From positions 930,001-994,000 of the forward strand of contig CAVPSU010000001.1 in the NCBI GenBank assembly GCA_963708715.1: a DNA stretch of 64,000 nt, written 5' to 3'. Position numbers and translations under genes: made by a program. This DNA is from DAIOEK01 sp963708715 (lineage in GTDB: Bacteria > Chloroflexota > Anaerolineae > Anaerolineales > Anaerolineaceae). Numbering within the stretch: position 1 is the first letter of the stretch; the number at the start of each line of letters is the position of its first letter. The notes below the pieces were generated by a model. It was not told the DNA's origin and did no database searches. It saw only the letters and a program-made list of their open reading frames with translations. Below are positions 18,858-27,568 of the stretch, piece after piece.

Positions 18858-19634
18858 ATGACTGATCTTCCGCGCTCTTTTCGGGTCGAGGCGGTCGTCT
18901 TGCGTCATACCAATTTCGGAGAAGCAGACCGGTTTTTGGTTTTGTTTTCCCGGCAGTACGGAAAACTGAAATGTATTGCCAAAGGAATCCGAAAAATTAA
19001 GAGCCGCAAATCCGGGCACCTCGAGCCATTTACCCTGTCCACTATTCAACTCGCTCGCGGGCATGATGCTCCAATCATTACCCAGGCAGAAACCATTCTC
19101 TCATTCCAGGAGATCCATACCGATCTCGATTTACTGGCGCAATCGTCGGTAGTGATCGAATTACTCGATCGATTTACATTTGAAGAGGAAGAAAATCGGG
19201 AATTATTTGTTCTCTTGGTCGACACTCTCAAACGTCTTTGTGCCCGAGAAGATCCATTCCTGGCGGTTCATTATTACGAGATGAGCTTGCTCGGAATTGT
19301 AGGATTCCGACCAGAGTTTTTCCAATGTGTCGTTTGTCGAAAAGAGGTTTTGCCGGTAGACCAATATTTTTCAGCTGCTTTGGGAGGAGTGGTCTGTCCG
19401 ACCTGCGCAAATTCAACAGAAGGTGCCCGCCCCATCACCATGGAAGCATTAAAATTTCTTCGCCATCTTCAGCGCAGTCCATATGACGTCGCGCGTAAAG
19501 CTCATCCCGATGTGCTTGTTCAACAGGAGATGGATGATCTGCTCCAACATTATCTATCTTATTTACTCGAACGGGGGTTGAACTCGCCCAAGTTCCTTAA
19601 GGAAATTCAGAGAGGTCAGTCATCTACCCAATAA
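18858..19634 (+). CDS. recO: DNA repair protein RecO
   Basis: RecFOR-pathway mediator that helps load RecA onto SSB-coated DNA. 258 residues with the N-terminal OB fold (SFRVEAVVLRHTNFGEADRFL). The central region has a CVVC...CPTC zinc site, and a helical C-terminus ends in the LPSPKFLKE-like stretch LNSPKFLKEIQ. Last gene of the glmU operon; its stop codon sits in the terminator stem. Confidence 0.95.
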   Translation: MTDLPRSFRVEAVVLRHTNFGEADRFLVLFSRQYGKLKCIAKGIRKIKSRKSGHLEPFTLSTIQLARGHDAPIITQAETILSFQEIHTDLDLLAQSSVVIELLDRFTFEEEENRELFVLLVDTLKRLCAREDPFLAVHYYEMSLLGIVGFRPEFFQCVVCRKEVLPVDQYFSAALGGVVCPTCANSTEGARPITMEALKFLRHLQRSPYDVARKAHPDVLVQQEMDDLLQHYLSYLLERGLNSPKFLKEIQRGQSSTQ

Positions 19635-19669
19635 ACAAGACGAGTGAAATTTCACTCGTCTTGTTTATT
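19630..19669. terminator. 40-bp perfect palindrome, bidirectional terminator
   Basis: A perfect 20-bp inverted repeat with no loop (centre 19649/19650) and A/T runs at both ends. It lies between the convergent recO and MFS genes and includes the recO stop codon. Confidence 0.9.
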
Positions 19670-19688
19670 CTCTGTATCTGATGAAAGA

Positions 19689-20930
19689 CTATCCAATTTC
19701 ATCCACAATAGTTACGGTGATCTTGTGTCCTGCACGCTCGTGCATCACAAAGAAACCCATTGCAGCTACGACTGCCAGGATCCCACTTCCCCACCAAACC
19801 CAGTTTGGATTAATGTAATCCATCACTAATCCTGCAGCCAGTGGTCCGATTGCCGATGGAATGATCCAGCACAACCCATAGACTGCCATATAGCGTCCCC
19901 GCATATCTTCTGGTGCGAAACTCGCGACCAATGCCTGCGATGTGGGAACAGTCATCATCTCGCCGATAGTGATGATAAACATGGCTACCAGGAAGAGCCA
20001 GAAGCTGTACACGAATCCATACATTCCAAATCCGATGGCATAAAGAATCGATCCAGCTGCCATAACCAGGAGAGGACGCTTCGCATCCAACCGACGGCTG
20101 ATCCAGAACTGGAACAGTACAACCATGGCCGCATTCATGGATAGGATATAACCGAATCCCTGGGGAGGTGTCGCCCGATAATCCCTCAGGAATACTGACA
20201 ACGTGCTGTTCATCTGGATGTAAACGATCACCATCAATGTGGATATCAGCATGAAGGAAATATATATCTTGTCTTTGAATACGATGGCATATCCTTTGAT
20301 GGTATCCAACAAGCTTTGATCGTTCGCTTTTTCAGTATGAGTGGACACTGGCTTGGTTTCCGGTAAGAGAAAAAATACCAGACCAGCCGTGATGGTGCTC
20401 ATGATGGCATCGATGATGAAGAGGTAAAGATAGTTGATACCAGCCAATAAGCCACCGATCATTGGTCCAAGTGTAACTGCGAGGTTTGCAGTGACGCGTA
20501 AAACGGCATAACCGGTGCTGCGTTTTTCTTCTGGCAGCATGTCCGCCACCATCGCCTGGTGAGCGGGTCCGCCGGTATCGGCCAGGATGCCAACCAGGAT
20601 GGCGACGAGATAAAAGACTTTGATATCATCGACCAGACCCATAATGACTGTGGAACCAGCCGACATGATGAGCGAGAAGATGATCAGCGTTTTGCGTCCG
20701 TATTTATCGGCCAGCGCGCCGCCGATCGCTCCCCCGATGATGGATGAAATGGAGAAGAACGCGAATAACGTCCCCACCTCCGTCATACCCACGCCGAAAT
20801 GTTGGGTGATGTACAGGGCGAAGAAGGGGAAAATCAATGCACCCCCCAACCGGTCTATAAAACTGGCGCCAACAAGCGTCCAGAATTTATCCGGCAATTC
20901 TTGATAAATTCGTTTAACAGACGATAACAT
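19689..20930 (-). CDS. MFS transporter (drug/efflux-type)
   Basis: 413 residues with 12 predicted helices. The loop 2-3 motif GGALADKYGRKTLII (motif A) and helix-5 motif around LRVTANLAVTLGPMIGGLLAG (motif C-like) are those of DHA1-type exporters. A central cytosolic loop falls near 195-215. Substrate unknown. Monocistronic; the ribosome site is weak (AAGG about 9 bases upstream). Confidence 0.88.
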   Translation of the reverse strand: MLSSVKRIYQELPDKFWTLVGASFIDRLGGALIFPFFALYITQHFGVGMTEVGTLFAFFSISSIIGGAIGGALADKYGRKTLIIFSLIMSAGSTVIMGLVDDIKVFYLVAILVGILADTGGPAHQAMVADMLPEEKRSTGYAVLRVTANLAVTLGPMIGGLLAGINYLYLFIIDAIMSTITAGLVFFLLPETKPVSTHTEKANDQSLLDTIKGYAIVFKDKIYISFMLISTLMVIVYIQMNSTLSVFLRDYRATPPQGFGYILSMNAAMVVLFQFWISRRLDAKRPLLVMAAGSILYAIGFGMYGFVYSFWLFLVAMFIITIGEMMTVPTSQALVASFAPEDMRGRYMAVYGLCWIIPSAIGPLAAGLVMDYINPNWVWWGSGILAVVAAMGFFVMHERAGHKITVTIVDEIG

Positions 20931-21137
20931 GGTAGATTTTGCCTTACTGGAATAATGAAGAATACGATGGGACTATCGTCCTGGAACAATACAAAAACCC
21001 CGCCTGCCCGCGCACTATAGTATACGACAGACAACCGATAAAGTTGCAGATTGGCGAAATGTAGTTTTTCCAAAACAAATACTCATCATGTTGTGGTGCG
21101 GAATCCCATTTGAAGTGAACACCATCTCACCGTTAAC

Positions 21138-21166
21138 TAGACAGTCAAAAATGATAGTGTTAGAAT
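21138..21166 (+). promoter_or_regulatory. Promoter of tRNA-Gln(CTG)-glnS
   Basis: TAGACA (21138-21143) and TAGAAT (21161-21166), exactly 17 bases apart, each one mismatch from consensus. They end 16 bases before the tRNA. Confidence 0.72.
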
Positions 21167-21182
21167 GGGTGACATTAAGAAT

Positions 21183-21253
<71 letters not shown>

Positions 21254-21260
21254 CCTGCTG

Positions 21261-21294
21261 ATAAAGCACCCCAATGAAATCACGGGTGCTTTAT
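21261..21294 (+). terminator. Hairpin between tRNA-Gln(CTG) and glnS
   Basis: ATAAAGCACCC (21261-21271) pairs perfectly with GGGTGCTTTAT (21284-21294), 12-base loop, weak U tract. It may terminate the tRNA transcript, act as an attenuator, or mark a processing site before glnS. Confidence 0.6.
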
Positions 21295-21317
21295 CTGTAT
21301 ATAGAAGGAGTATGCAA

Positions 21318-23003
21318 ATGACTAACGATCCATCACCCACTACATCCAACTTCTTACGCGAAGCGATCGAGGATGATCTGCGAACCGGTAGGTTTTCCCA
21401 TGTCCAGACCCGGTTTCCACCTGAGCCGAATGGTTACCTGCACATCGGTCACGCCAAGGCATTGTGCATCGATTTCGGAATGGCAGAAGCGTTTGGCGGA
21501 AAGTGCAACCTCCGTTTTGACGATACCAACCCGGTCAAGGAAGATGTGGAATACGTGGATGCAATCAAAGAAGATATCCACTGGCTGGGTTTTGATTGGC
21601 AGGACCGTGAATTCTTTGCTTCTGATTATTTTGAGACACTCTTCCAATATGCAGTGCAACTGATCCAAAAAGGAAAAGCCTATATTGATGATTTGTCGGC
21701 TGACCAGATCCGTGAACATCGGGGGACTTTGACCGAGCCAGGAAAAGAAAGCCCCTTCCGAAACCGAACCATCCCTGAAAACCTGAACCTTTTTGAGCGA
21801 ATGCGAAAGGGTGAATTCGAAGATGGGTCAAGGGTGTTACGGGCAAAAATCGATATGGCTTCGAGCAATATCAACATGCGCGATCCAGTTATGTACCGCA
21901 TTTTGCATACACCTCATCATCGCACTGGCAATTCTTGGTGTATCTATCCGATGTATGATTTCGCACACGGTCAGAGTGATTCGATCGAAGGGGTAACACA
22001 CTCCCTGTGCGACCTGGCATATGAAGATCATCGACCCTTGTATAACTGGTTTCTCGAGGAATTGGGCATTTTCCATACCCGTCAAATCGAATTTGCCCGA
22101 TTGAACATGACCTATACTGTGCTGAGCAAACGGTTCCTAAAACAGTTGGTGGACGCCGGACTTGTGCGCGGTTGGGATGATCCCCGTATGCCAACCCTCG
22201 GTGGGATGCGACGCAAGGGATACACTTCCCGGGCTGTCCGTAATTTCATCGATCAGATCGGGGTCGCGAAGAATGAAAACCTGATCGAATTCTCGCTGCT
22301 CGAGTACAATGTCCGTGAAGATTTGAATAAGATCGCATTGCGAGTAATGGGAGTGATCGATCCGGTCAAAGTGGTTATCACCAATTATCCCGAAGGACAG
22401 GTTGAAGAGTTGGAAGCAATCAATAACCCGGAAGATCTATCCGCGGGAACTAGGAAGTTGCCTTTCAGCCGGGAGATCTTCATTGACAGGGATGATTTTC
22501 GAGATGTTCCTCCACCCAAATATTTCCGTTTGGCACCAGACAGGGAAGTCCGTTTGCGCTATGGCTATATTATCAAATGCACAGACTTCAAAAGGAACGA
22601 TCAAACCGGCGAGGTGGAAGAGATTTACTGTACCTTTGACCCGGAAACCCGTGGAGGATATGCTCCTGATGGGCGCAAAGTACAGGGGACAATCCACTGG
22701 GTATCAGTGGCGCATGCAGGGAACGCTGAAGTTCGCATGTACGACCGTCTACTTACACTCGAAAATCCGAACAAAATGGAAGAAGGGAAGACTTTTTCCG
22801 AATATGTGAACTCGGACTCTCTCAAAGTATTAACCGAGTGCAAGGTGGAACCTGGTTTGCTTAATTCGACAGCTGGCACTCATTATCAATTTGAGCGGAA
22901 GGGTTTCTTCACGGTCGATCCTGATTCCAAACCCGGAAAACCGGTTTTCAACCTCACCGCCACGCTGCGGGATTCCTGGGCAAAAATAGAAAAGAAAAAC
23001 TGA
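21318..23003 (+). CDS. glnS: Glutaminyl-tRNA synthetase
   Basis: Directly charges tRNA-Gln. 561 residues with the class I HIGH motif in PPEPNGYLHIGHAKAL (42-45) and the KMSKS equivalent VLSKRF near 270. The C-terminal half is the beta-barrel anticodon-binding region. The ATG at 21318 is 7 bases after AAGGAG, while the ATG at 21312 is too close to it. This enzyme type is of eukaryotic ancestry and patchy in bacteria. It follows its cognate tRNA gene, and GatCAB is also encoded in this window. Confidence 0.96.
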   Translation: MTNDPSPTTSNFLREAIEDDLRTGRFSHVQTRFPPEPNGYLHIGHAKALCIDFGMAEAFGGKCNLRFDDTNPVKEDVEYVDAIKEDIHWLGFDWQDREFFASDYFETLFQYAVQLIQKGKAYIDDLSADQIREHRGTLTEPGKESPFRNRTIPENLNLFERMRKGEFEDGSRVLRAKIDMASSNINMRDPVMYRILHTPHHRTGNSWCIYPMYDFAHGQSDSIEGVTHSLCDLAYEDHRPLYNWFLEELGIFHTRQIEFARLNMTYTVLSKRFLKQLVDAGLVRGWDDPRMPTLGGMRRKGYTSRAVRNFIDQIGVAKNENLIEFSLLEYNVREDLNKIALRVMGVIDPVKVVITNYPEGQVEELEAINNPEDLSAGTRKLPFSREIFIDRDDFRDVPPPKYFRLAPDREVRLRYGYIIKCTDFKRNDQTGEVEEIYCTFDPETRGGYAPDGRKVQGTIHWVSVAHAGNAEVRMYDRLLTLENPNKMEEGKTFSEYVNSDSLKVLTECKVEPGLLNSTAGTHYQFERKGFFTVDPDSKPGKPVFNLTATLRDSWAKIEKKN

Positions 23004-23022
23004 CTTCTCGATTTTAGAATAG

Positions 23023-23050
23023 GACCTCAACCTTACGGTTGAGGTCTTTA
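23023..23050 (+). terminator. Intrinsic terminator of glnS
   Basis: GACCTCAACC (23023-23032), loop TTAC, GGTTGAGGTC (23037-23046), then TTTAATTTT. Confidence 0.9.
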
Positions 23051-23074
23051 ATTTTGGTTACGATCTATCAAGTA

Positions 23075-23668
23075 CTACTTAACCAGGGATATCAATCCAA
23101 AACCGCCATAAGCAAATATGACCGCTCCCATAAAGGATGTCAGCGCATTGGTCCAGAGGGCACGCCAAACCGGCACTTTATAGATCCCGCTGATCAAACT
23201 GACAAGCTTTGGTCCATATCCTGGTACCATTCTTCCACCAATCAAGAAGAGGGGGGAATTGACCGGTGCCTTTCCAAGTCCAAATGGTAAGTGGGATTTT
23301 TGCTTTTCGAAATCTGCCACATTTCCTATGTGGGTTCCGAAGTAATATTCGATCAGACCCGAAAGGATATTTCCGAGCGAAGCTACCAGCAGCGCTTCTC
23401 GCGGTCCCACGGCTGTTGTAATTAAGAGGGTAAACGGTTCTGATGGAACTGGGGATGCACCGATCGCGGCATAAAACACCACCCCTACGACCATTCCGAT
23501 CCAGCCGGTGCGGCGGATAAAATCGCTTACCTGTTGCAAATCCTTCGAAAGGAGAAAAACGGGAATCATGACCAGGATCACGATCACAACCAGGATGGTA
23601 ATGGTTCTTTTTTTATTGGTTCCGTTGGTATTATTCATAGGGGATAATTGTACTTGATAATAATCCAT
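23075..23668 (-). CDS. VTT-domain (DedA/SNARE-associated-type) membrane protein
   Basis: 197 residues, about five hydrophobic segments. The conserved VTT core is visible: a GASPVPSEPFTLL re-entrant-like stretch, GSLGNxxSGLIEYYFG as SLGNILSGLIEYYFG, and GGRMVPGYGPKLVSLISGIYKVP. The family is linked to lipid scrambling or membrane homeostasis. Two starts are possible (23668 and 23635) and neither has a clear ribosome site. Confidence 0.82.
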   Translation of the reverse strand: MDYYQVQLSPMNNTNGTNKKRTITILVVIVILVMIPVFLLSKDLQQVSDFIRRTGWIGMVVGVVFYAAIGASPVPSEPFTLLITTAVGPREALLVASLGNILSGLIEYYFGTHIGNVADFEKQKSHLPFGLGKAPVNSPLFLIGGRMVPGYGPKLVSLISGIYKVPVWRALWTNALTSFMGAVIFAYGGFGLISLVK

Positions 23669-23770
23669 GCTTTCGAATAATACTTACAAACTACCTGGAA
23701 TTCGTTCCATTTTGGGTCTATCGGATTTATACTTTTCCATGGGCGTTGAAATCAATTTGGGAGGGACTGC

Positions 23771-24457
23771 ATGGAAATTACACCAGGAATACGTCGATGG
23801 ATCATGAAGCAGGTCTTGTATTTATTGCTGGTCATGATAGCGCTCTTTCTGGGTTCAGGAAACCTTGGCTGGGTGGACGGATGGGTATTGGTTGTTATTG
23901 TGTTCATGGTTCAGTCAATTAGCGGTTTATTGCTCTATCAAAAGTCACCTGACTTACTGGATGAGCGGAGTAAAATGCAGACAGGAACGAAGACCTGGGA
24001 CCTTTTTCTTTCCGGGGTCATGGCTTTTGGCACCCTGATCATGGCTATGTTAAGCGGATTAACCTACCGTTGGCTGGGTGGAGGTTTTTTTCCGGCGGGA
24101 TTTCAGACATTTGGCTGTATCCTTGGTTTGGTTGGATCCGCCTTAACCAACTGGGCGATGTACGTCAATCCATTCTTCTCTGGTACTGTTCGCATTCAAA
24201 CCGAACGAGGTCATCAGGTCATCGCGCAGGGTCCTTACCGGTTCGTCCGACATCCGGGGTACCTGGGAGAGATACTCTTCTACCTTGCCATGCCGTTCAT
24301 CCTCCGATTACCAATGTTGATCCTAATTTCCGGTTTGTTGATCCTGGTTACTTACCTGCGTACGAAAAATGAAGATCTTGTCCTGCATGATGAATTGCCG
24401 GGATATATGGAATTTGCCACCCAAACTAAATATAAACTGATCCCACGTTTGTGGTGA
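23771..24457 (+). CDS. Isoprenylcysteine carboxyl methyltransferase-like membrane methyltransferase
   Basis: 228 residues with about five membrane helices. The SAM-binding signature of the ICMT/PEMT superfamily, GPYRFVRHPGYLGEILFYL, lies near 155-175 and a C-terminal RTKNEDLVL acidic stretch follows. The substrate is unknown; bacterial homologues methylate lipids or small molecules. GGGAGGGACTGC precedes the ATG. Overlaps or abuts the next gene. Confidence 0.87.
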   Translation: MEITPGIRRWIMKQVLYLLLVMIALFLGSGNLGWVDGWVLVVIVFMVQSISGLLLYQKSPDLLDERSKMQTGTKTWDLFLSGVMAFGTLIMAMLSGLTYRWLGGGFFPAGFQTFGCILGLVGSALTNWAMYVNPFFSGTVRIQTERGHQVIAQGPYRFVRHPGYLGEILFYLAMPFILRLPMLILISGLLILVTYLRTKNEDLVLHDELPGYMEFATQTKYKLIPRLW

Positions 24458-24465
24458 GGTCGAAG

Positions 24466-24909
24466 ATGTCCGTGGATCCAATGACACGACAATACATCGA
24501 AGGCGCGATCCAATGGGCAATTGCCAAAATAGGATCACATCAATATCCGTTCCTCTGCTACGCTTTTTTGGAGGATGCCTATGAGTTGGGTAACCGGATC
24601 GTCTTGGATGGCAAGGGTTCCACCGCGCGTGAAGCCGCTGAGGCGTATGGTTACCAACCAGGTGATCCACCACGGGGCAGTTATGTCTTCTTTGATTGCA
24701 TTGAACCCATCAAAGGGGAAATGCAAAACTGGGGGCATATGGGATTGTCGCTCGGTGACGGACAGCTTATCCATTCCTGGCAGGTGGTCAGGATTGACTC
24801 ACTCGAGGCAATCGAAAACCTGGATGGTGGTCCCGACTGGACTTCCCCAAAATATCTGGGGTGGGCTCCAGCGGAACAGATCTTAGTAGGAATGACGTTT
24901 GCTGAATAA
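24466..24909 (+). CDS. NlpC/P60 or CHAP-like cysteine hydrolase (tentative)
   Basis: 147 residues from ATG 24466 (GAGGTCGAAG upstream; an in-frame GTG at 24451 overlaps the previous gene). C31 begins the helix CYAFLEDAY, H91 begins a strand in WGHMGLSLGDG, and H103 follows in LIHSW. This is the Cys-His order and spacing expected of papain-like NlpC/P60 or CHAP amidases. No signal peptide, so the target may be intracellular or the protein non-classical. It overlaps the convergent AlkD-like gene by 27 bases. Confidence 0.62.
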   Translation: MSVDPMTRQYIEGAIQWAIAKIGSHQYPFLCYAFLEDAYELGNRIVLDGKGSTAREAAEAYGYQPGDPPRGSYVFFDCIEPIKGEMQNWGHMGLSLGDGQLIHSWQVVRIDSLEAIENLDGGPDWTSPKYLGWAPAEQILVGMTFAE

Positions 24910-25572
24910 GGCTTCCTTCTTCATATCGAGTTCTTTGTGGGCATCCTTAACCACCCAGCGAACCGATCTCGAAGGGCTATCTTCCAACCGAAGGCAGAAA
25001 TCCATGGCAGCCTGCCATAAGATCGAATTTCGCTTGCCTATCTGACGAAGCGCCCAGTTCACCGCTTTTTTTACAAAATTACGTTCATCCTCGGCCCCTT
25101 TTTCGATCAAAGGAAAGTAGACCAAGAAATCATCATTGGTAGCTTTCTTGTCATGGACAGCCAGCCAGGCTATCAGGGCGAAGCCAGCCCGTTTTACAAA
25201 TTCCTCTTCCCTGCTACACCACTCAATCGCTTTTTCTCGTGCATAGGGTGTTTTTACGAATAAATTACCACACACTCCGTCGCAAATATCCCATGAATTA
25301 AAGTCGGCGGCCCAATCCTCCATTTGTTCCGGGGATACCTGCTTGTAATCATCCACCATAGAAGCGATCATCCTTGCCTCATGGATACCGGTTTCCCATA
25401 ATTGTAGAGCCAGTGAATGGCTTCTGATCCCCTTCGCCATTGCCCGCAGCGTCGGCAAAGGAATCCCAAGCGCTTCGTCAACCTTGATCCCAAAATGCGC
25501 CATCCCCACTCTAAGAGCGGGGGTGGCGAGGGCATGTAATTGATCCAGGAGGGGTTGAAACCGGGGATCCAT
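24883..25572 (-). CDS. DNA alkylation repair protein (AlkD-like HEAT repeats)
   Basis: 229 residues of repeating helix pairs, as in AlkC/AlkD glycosylases that remove alkylated bases from DNA. Characteristic stretches are WETGIHEARMIASMV, SWDICDGVCGNLF and VKKAVNWALRQIGKRN. The D of SWDICD corresponds to the catalytic-region Asp of the family. It sits beside the frameshifted TPR-like gene, 10 bases apart. Confidence 0.86.
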   Translation of the reverse strand: MDPRFQPLLDQLHALATPALRVGMAHFGIKVDEALGIPLPTLRAMAKGIRSHSLALQLWETGIHEARMIASMVDDYKQVSPEQMEDWAADFNSWDICDGVCGNLFVKTPYAREKAIEWCSREEEFVKRAGFALIAWLAVHDKKATNDDFLVYFPLIEKGAEDERNFVKKAVNWALRQIGKRNSILWQAAMDFCLRLEDSPSRSVRWVVKDAHKELDMKKEALFSKRHSY

Positions 25573-25582
25573 GATTAAATTC

Positions 25583-26388
25583 TTAGAATAATGCGAAGGC
25601 GTACTTTCCTATCAATACCAGAGCAAGGAGAAGGAGAAGGAGAATCAATACGATCACGATCAACCAATTGGTCTTTCGACGGGGACGACGACGAATCGGT
25701 TCGGGTATCTTCTCACTGACCGGTTCGATTGTTGGGACAGCATCCGTTGTTTCGACCACAGGCACTGCCGGAGGTAGGTCTGCTGCAGCCGGAAAGCCAA
25801 AATCTTCCAGCATCATTGCCTTTTCACCCGCGGAGTCTGCCGCTGGTTCAATGGATACCGACTGGGAAAGACGATCATCCAGGTTTTCGACGGCTTCGTA
25901 ATTCTGAGTTTCACCGAAAGTCTCTGGTTCCAGCTTTGAAATTTCTTCAAAAGAGTAAGTTGGTTCTTCCGCTGGTTTCGCTTCATCCATCACAGCTTCG
26001 ACCGGGCTGGCAGGAGATTGCGGTTCACGTTCCTTATTAACTGGACCACGTTCGCCTAACGCGTCGGTCAGGTCGCGATAGCTGAAACTGGCACTATCCA
26101 CAGAAGGCATGGAGCCAGGTTCTTCCATCTCTTCCGGAATCACGGGTTCGAGTTGAATACCAAATGATTCCAGTCCTTTTTTCGCTGCCGGATTGAATGG
26201 ATTGATCTGATATACCTTCTGTAAGCAATAAATCTTTTTCTCACGATCCGGTACACAGGCAGACATCCACAGCCAGGCAAGTTCATTGTCGGGTTGATCT
26301 TTCAAGACTGTCGATAGGATCTTCGCTCCTTCAGCCAGGTTCCCCTGTTAATGAGTTCGATCGCATGATTGGTTTCCAAATCAGACAT
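25583..26388 (-). pseudogene. TPR-type protein with C-terminal membrane anchor, 1-base frameshift near the start
   Basis: The true start is ATG at 26388 with a strong AGGAGGGT site. It reads MSDLETNHAIELINRG and then goes out of frame near 26339-26346, where one A appears missing from the GGGGAACC stretch. Adding one base joins it to NLAEGAKILSTVLKDQPDNELAWLWMSACVPD and to the 240-residue open frame ending at 25583. The intact product would have an N-terminal TPR-like region, a long acidic Pro/Glu-rich middle and one C-terminal helix (WLIVIVLILLLLLLALVLIG). Function unknown. Without the repair, only a poor TTG start at 26305 remains. Confidence 0.75.
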
Positions 26389-26454
26389 GGATACCCTCCT
26401 CGAATGAGTTATCTCACTATGAGAAACTGTGCATGATATGTACCAGGTTGCAGT

Positions 26455-27291
26455 CTAGCCAGTCTCGACCCATTCGATATCTTTATCTCGAAAACGGGTC
26501 CGCATCACTTCTATCGCCTGTGGGTTGTGGTCCACAAGTATGAATTGTCTGTTCAACTCCAGACAGGCTGCGCCAGTGGTGCCGGAACCGGCGAAGAAAT
26601 CAAGGACGATGTCGCCCGGGTTGCTGCTGGCAAGGATGATCCGACGCAAGATTCCCATTGGTTTCTGGGTCGGATAGCCGGTTTTTTCACGGCTGTTGGT
26701 TGGAACGATCGTGTGCCACCAGGTATCGGTCGGCAATTTTCCTCGAGTGGCTTTTTCTTTTCCGACCAGGGACGGCGCCATGTATGGGATACGATCCACT
26801 TCTTCCCGGTTGAAGGTATAATGCTGCGGGTCTTTGGCGTACCAGAGGATATTATCATGCTTGGGAGGCCATTTTCTGCGTGTTCTACCACCGTAATCGT
26901 ATGCCCAGATGATCTCATTGAGAAAACATTCACGTCCGAAGATCGCGTCCAGTAACACCTTGCAATAGTGGACTTCGCGATAGTCGATATGGAAGTACAG
27001 GCTCCCGTTCGGTTTTAACAGGCGGACGGCTTCCACCAGGCGCGGCTCTAAAAAAGCAAGGTAATCATCAAAGATATCTACGTATCCGCGGGAACCCAAC
27101 CTGGTCGTCTCATACCTGCGGCCGGCGAAACCTGTCCGGTCACCATTCTCATTGCGAAGCGTCTGAAGTTGGGTGCGGGATTGGATCTTACCAGTGTTGA
27201 AGGGTGGGTCGATATAGATCAGGTCGATGGATTCAGTCGGGAGGGATTGCAGGATAGGGAGGTTGTCTCCCAAATAGATCCGGTTAGTCAT
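26455..27291 (-). CDS. Site-specific DNA methyltransferase (beta class)
   Basis: 278 residues. The catalytic DPPF motif (28-31) precedes the SAM-binding FAGSGTT motif (233-239), the order of beta-class N6-adenine or N4-cytosine methyltransferases. DPPF rather than SPPW favours N6-adenine. The TGYPTQKP stretch lies between them. No restriction enzyme gene is adjacent, so it is either solitary (epigenetic) or a remnant. The specificity cannot be read from sequence. Confidence 0.88.
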   Translation of the reverse strand: MTNRIYLGDNLPILQSLPTESIDLIYIDPPFNTGKIQSRTQLQTLRNENGDRTGFAGRRYETTRLGSRGYVDIFDDYLAFLEPRLVEAVRLLKPNGSLYFHIDYREVHYCKVLLDAIFGRECFLNEIIWAYDYGGRTRRKWPPKHDNILWYAKDPQHYTFNREEVDRIPYMAPSLVGKEKATRGKLPTDTWWHTIVPTNSREKTGYPTQKPMGILRRIILASSNPGDIVLDFFAGSGTTGAACLELNRQFILVDHNPQAIEVMRTRFRDKDIEWVETG

Positions 27292-27458
27292 GTATTAATT
27301 TTAACATACGCAGTAAAAAGGGCGCTATCATTTTGCGGGTGGGCTTTGAGGTGTTTCCGGAAGCAATATTTATAGATTATCGACAATCTACGAGATAAAC
27401 ACGCCCGGGCACAAATGGATTCTGCTCAAACTGGAGGAATTGCCCGAGCGATTAATTT

Positions 27459-27493
27459 TCTGGGAGTAGGAGGCGCTGCCTCCTACTCCCAGA
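27459..27493. repeat. Strong 16-bp inverted repeat, intergenic
   Basis: TCTGGGAGTAGGAGGC (27459-27474) pairs perfectly with 27478-27493 over a 3-base loop. There is no U-run on either side. It lies between the methyltransferase gene start and the sugar dehydrogenase end, so it may be a terminator of the latter or a dispersed palindrome. Confidence 0.85.
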
Positions 27494-27568
27494 TGCCCAC
27501 GTCTCATAAAAGGTAAATTTCTAATCGATTTCGTTCGTTCGGGCGAGATCCGACCTCATATGACAGAG

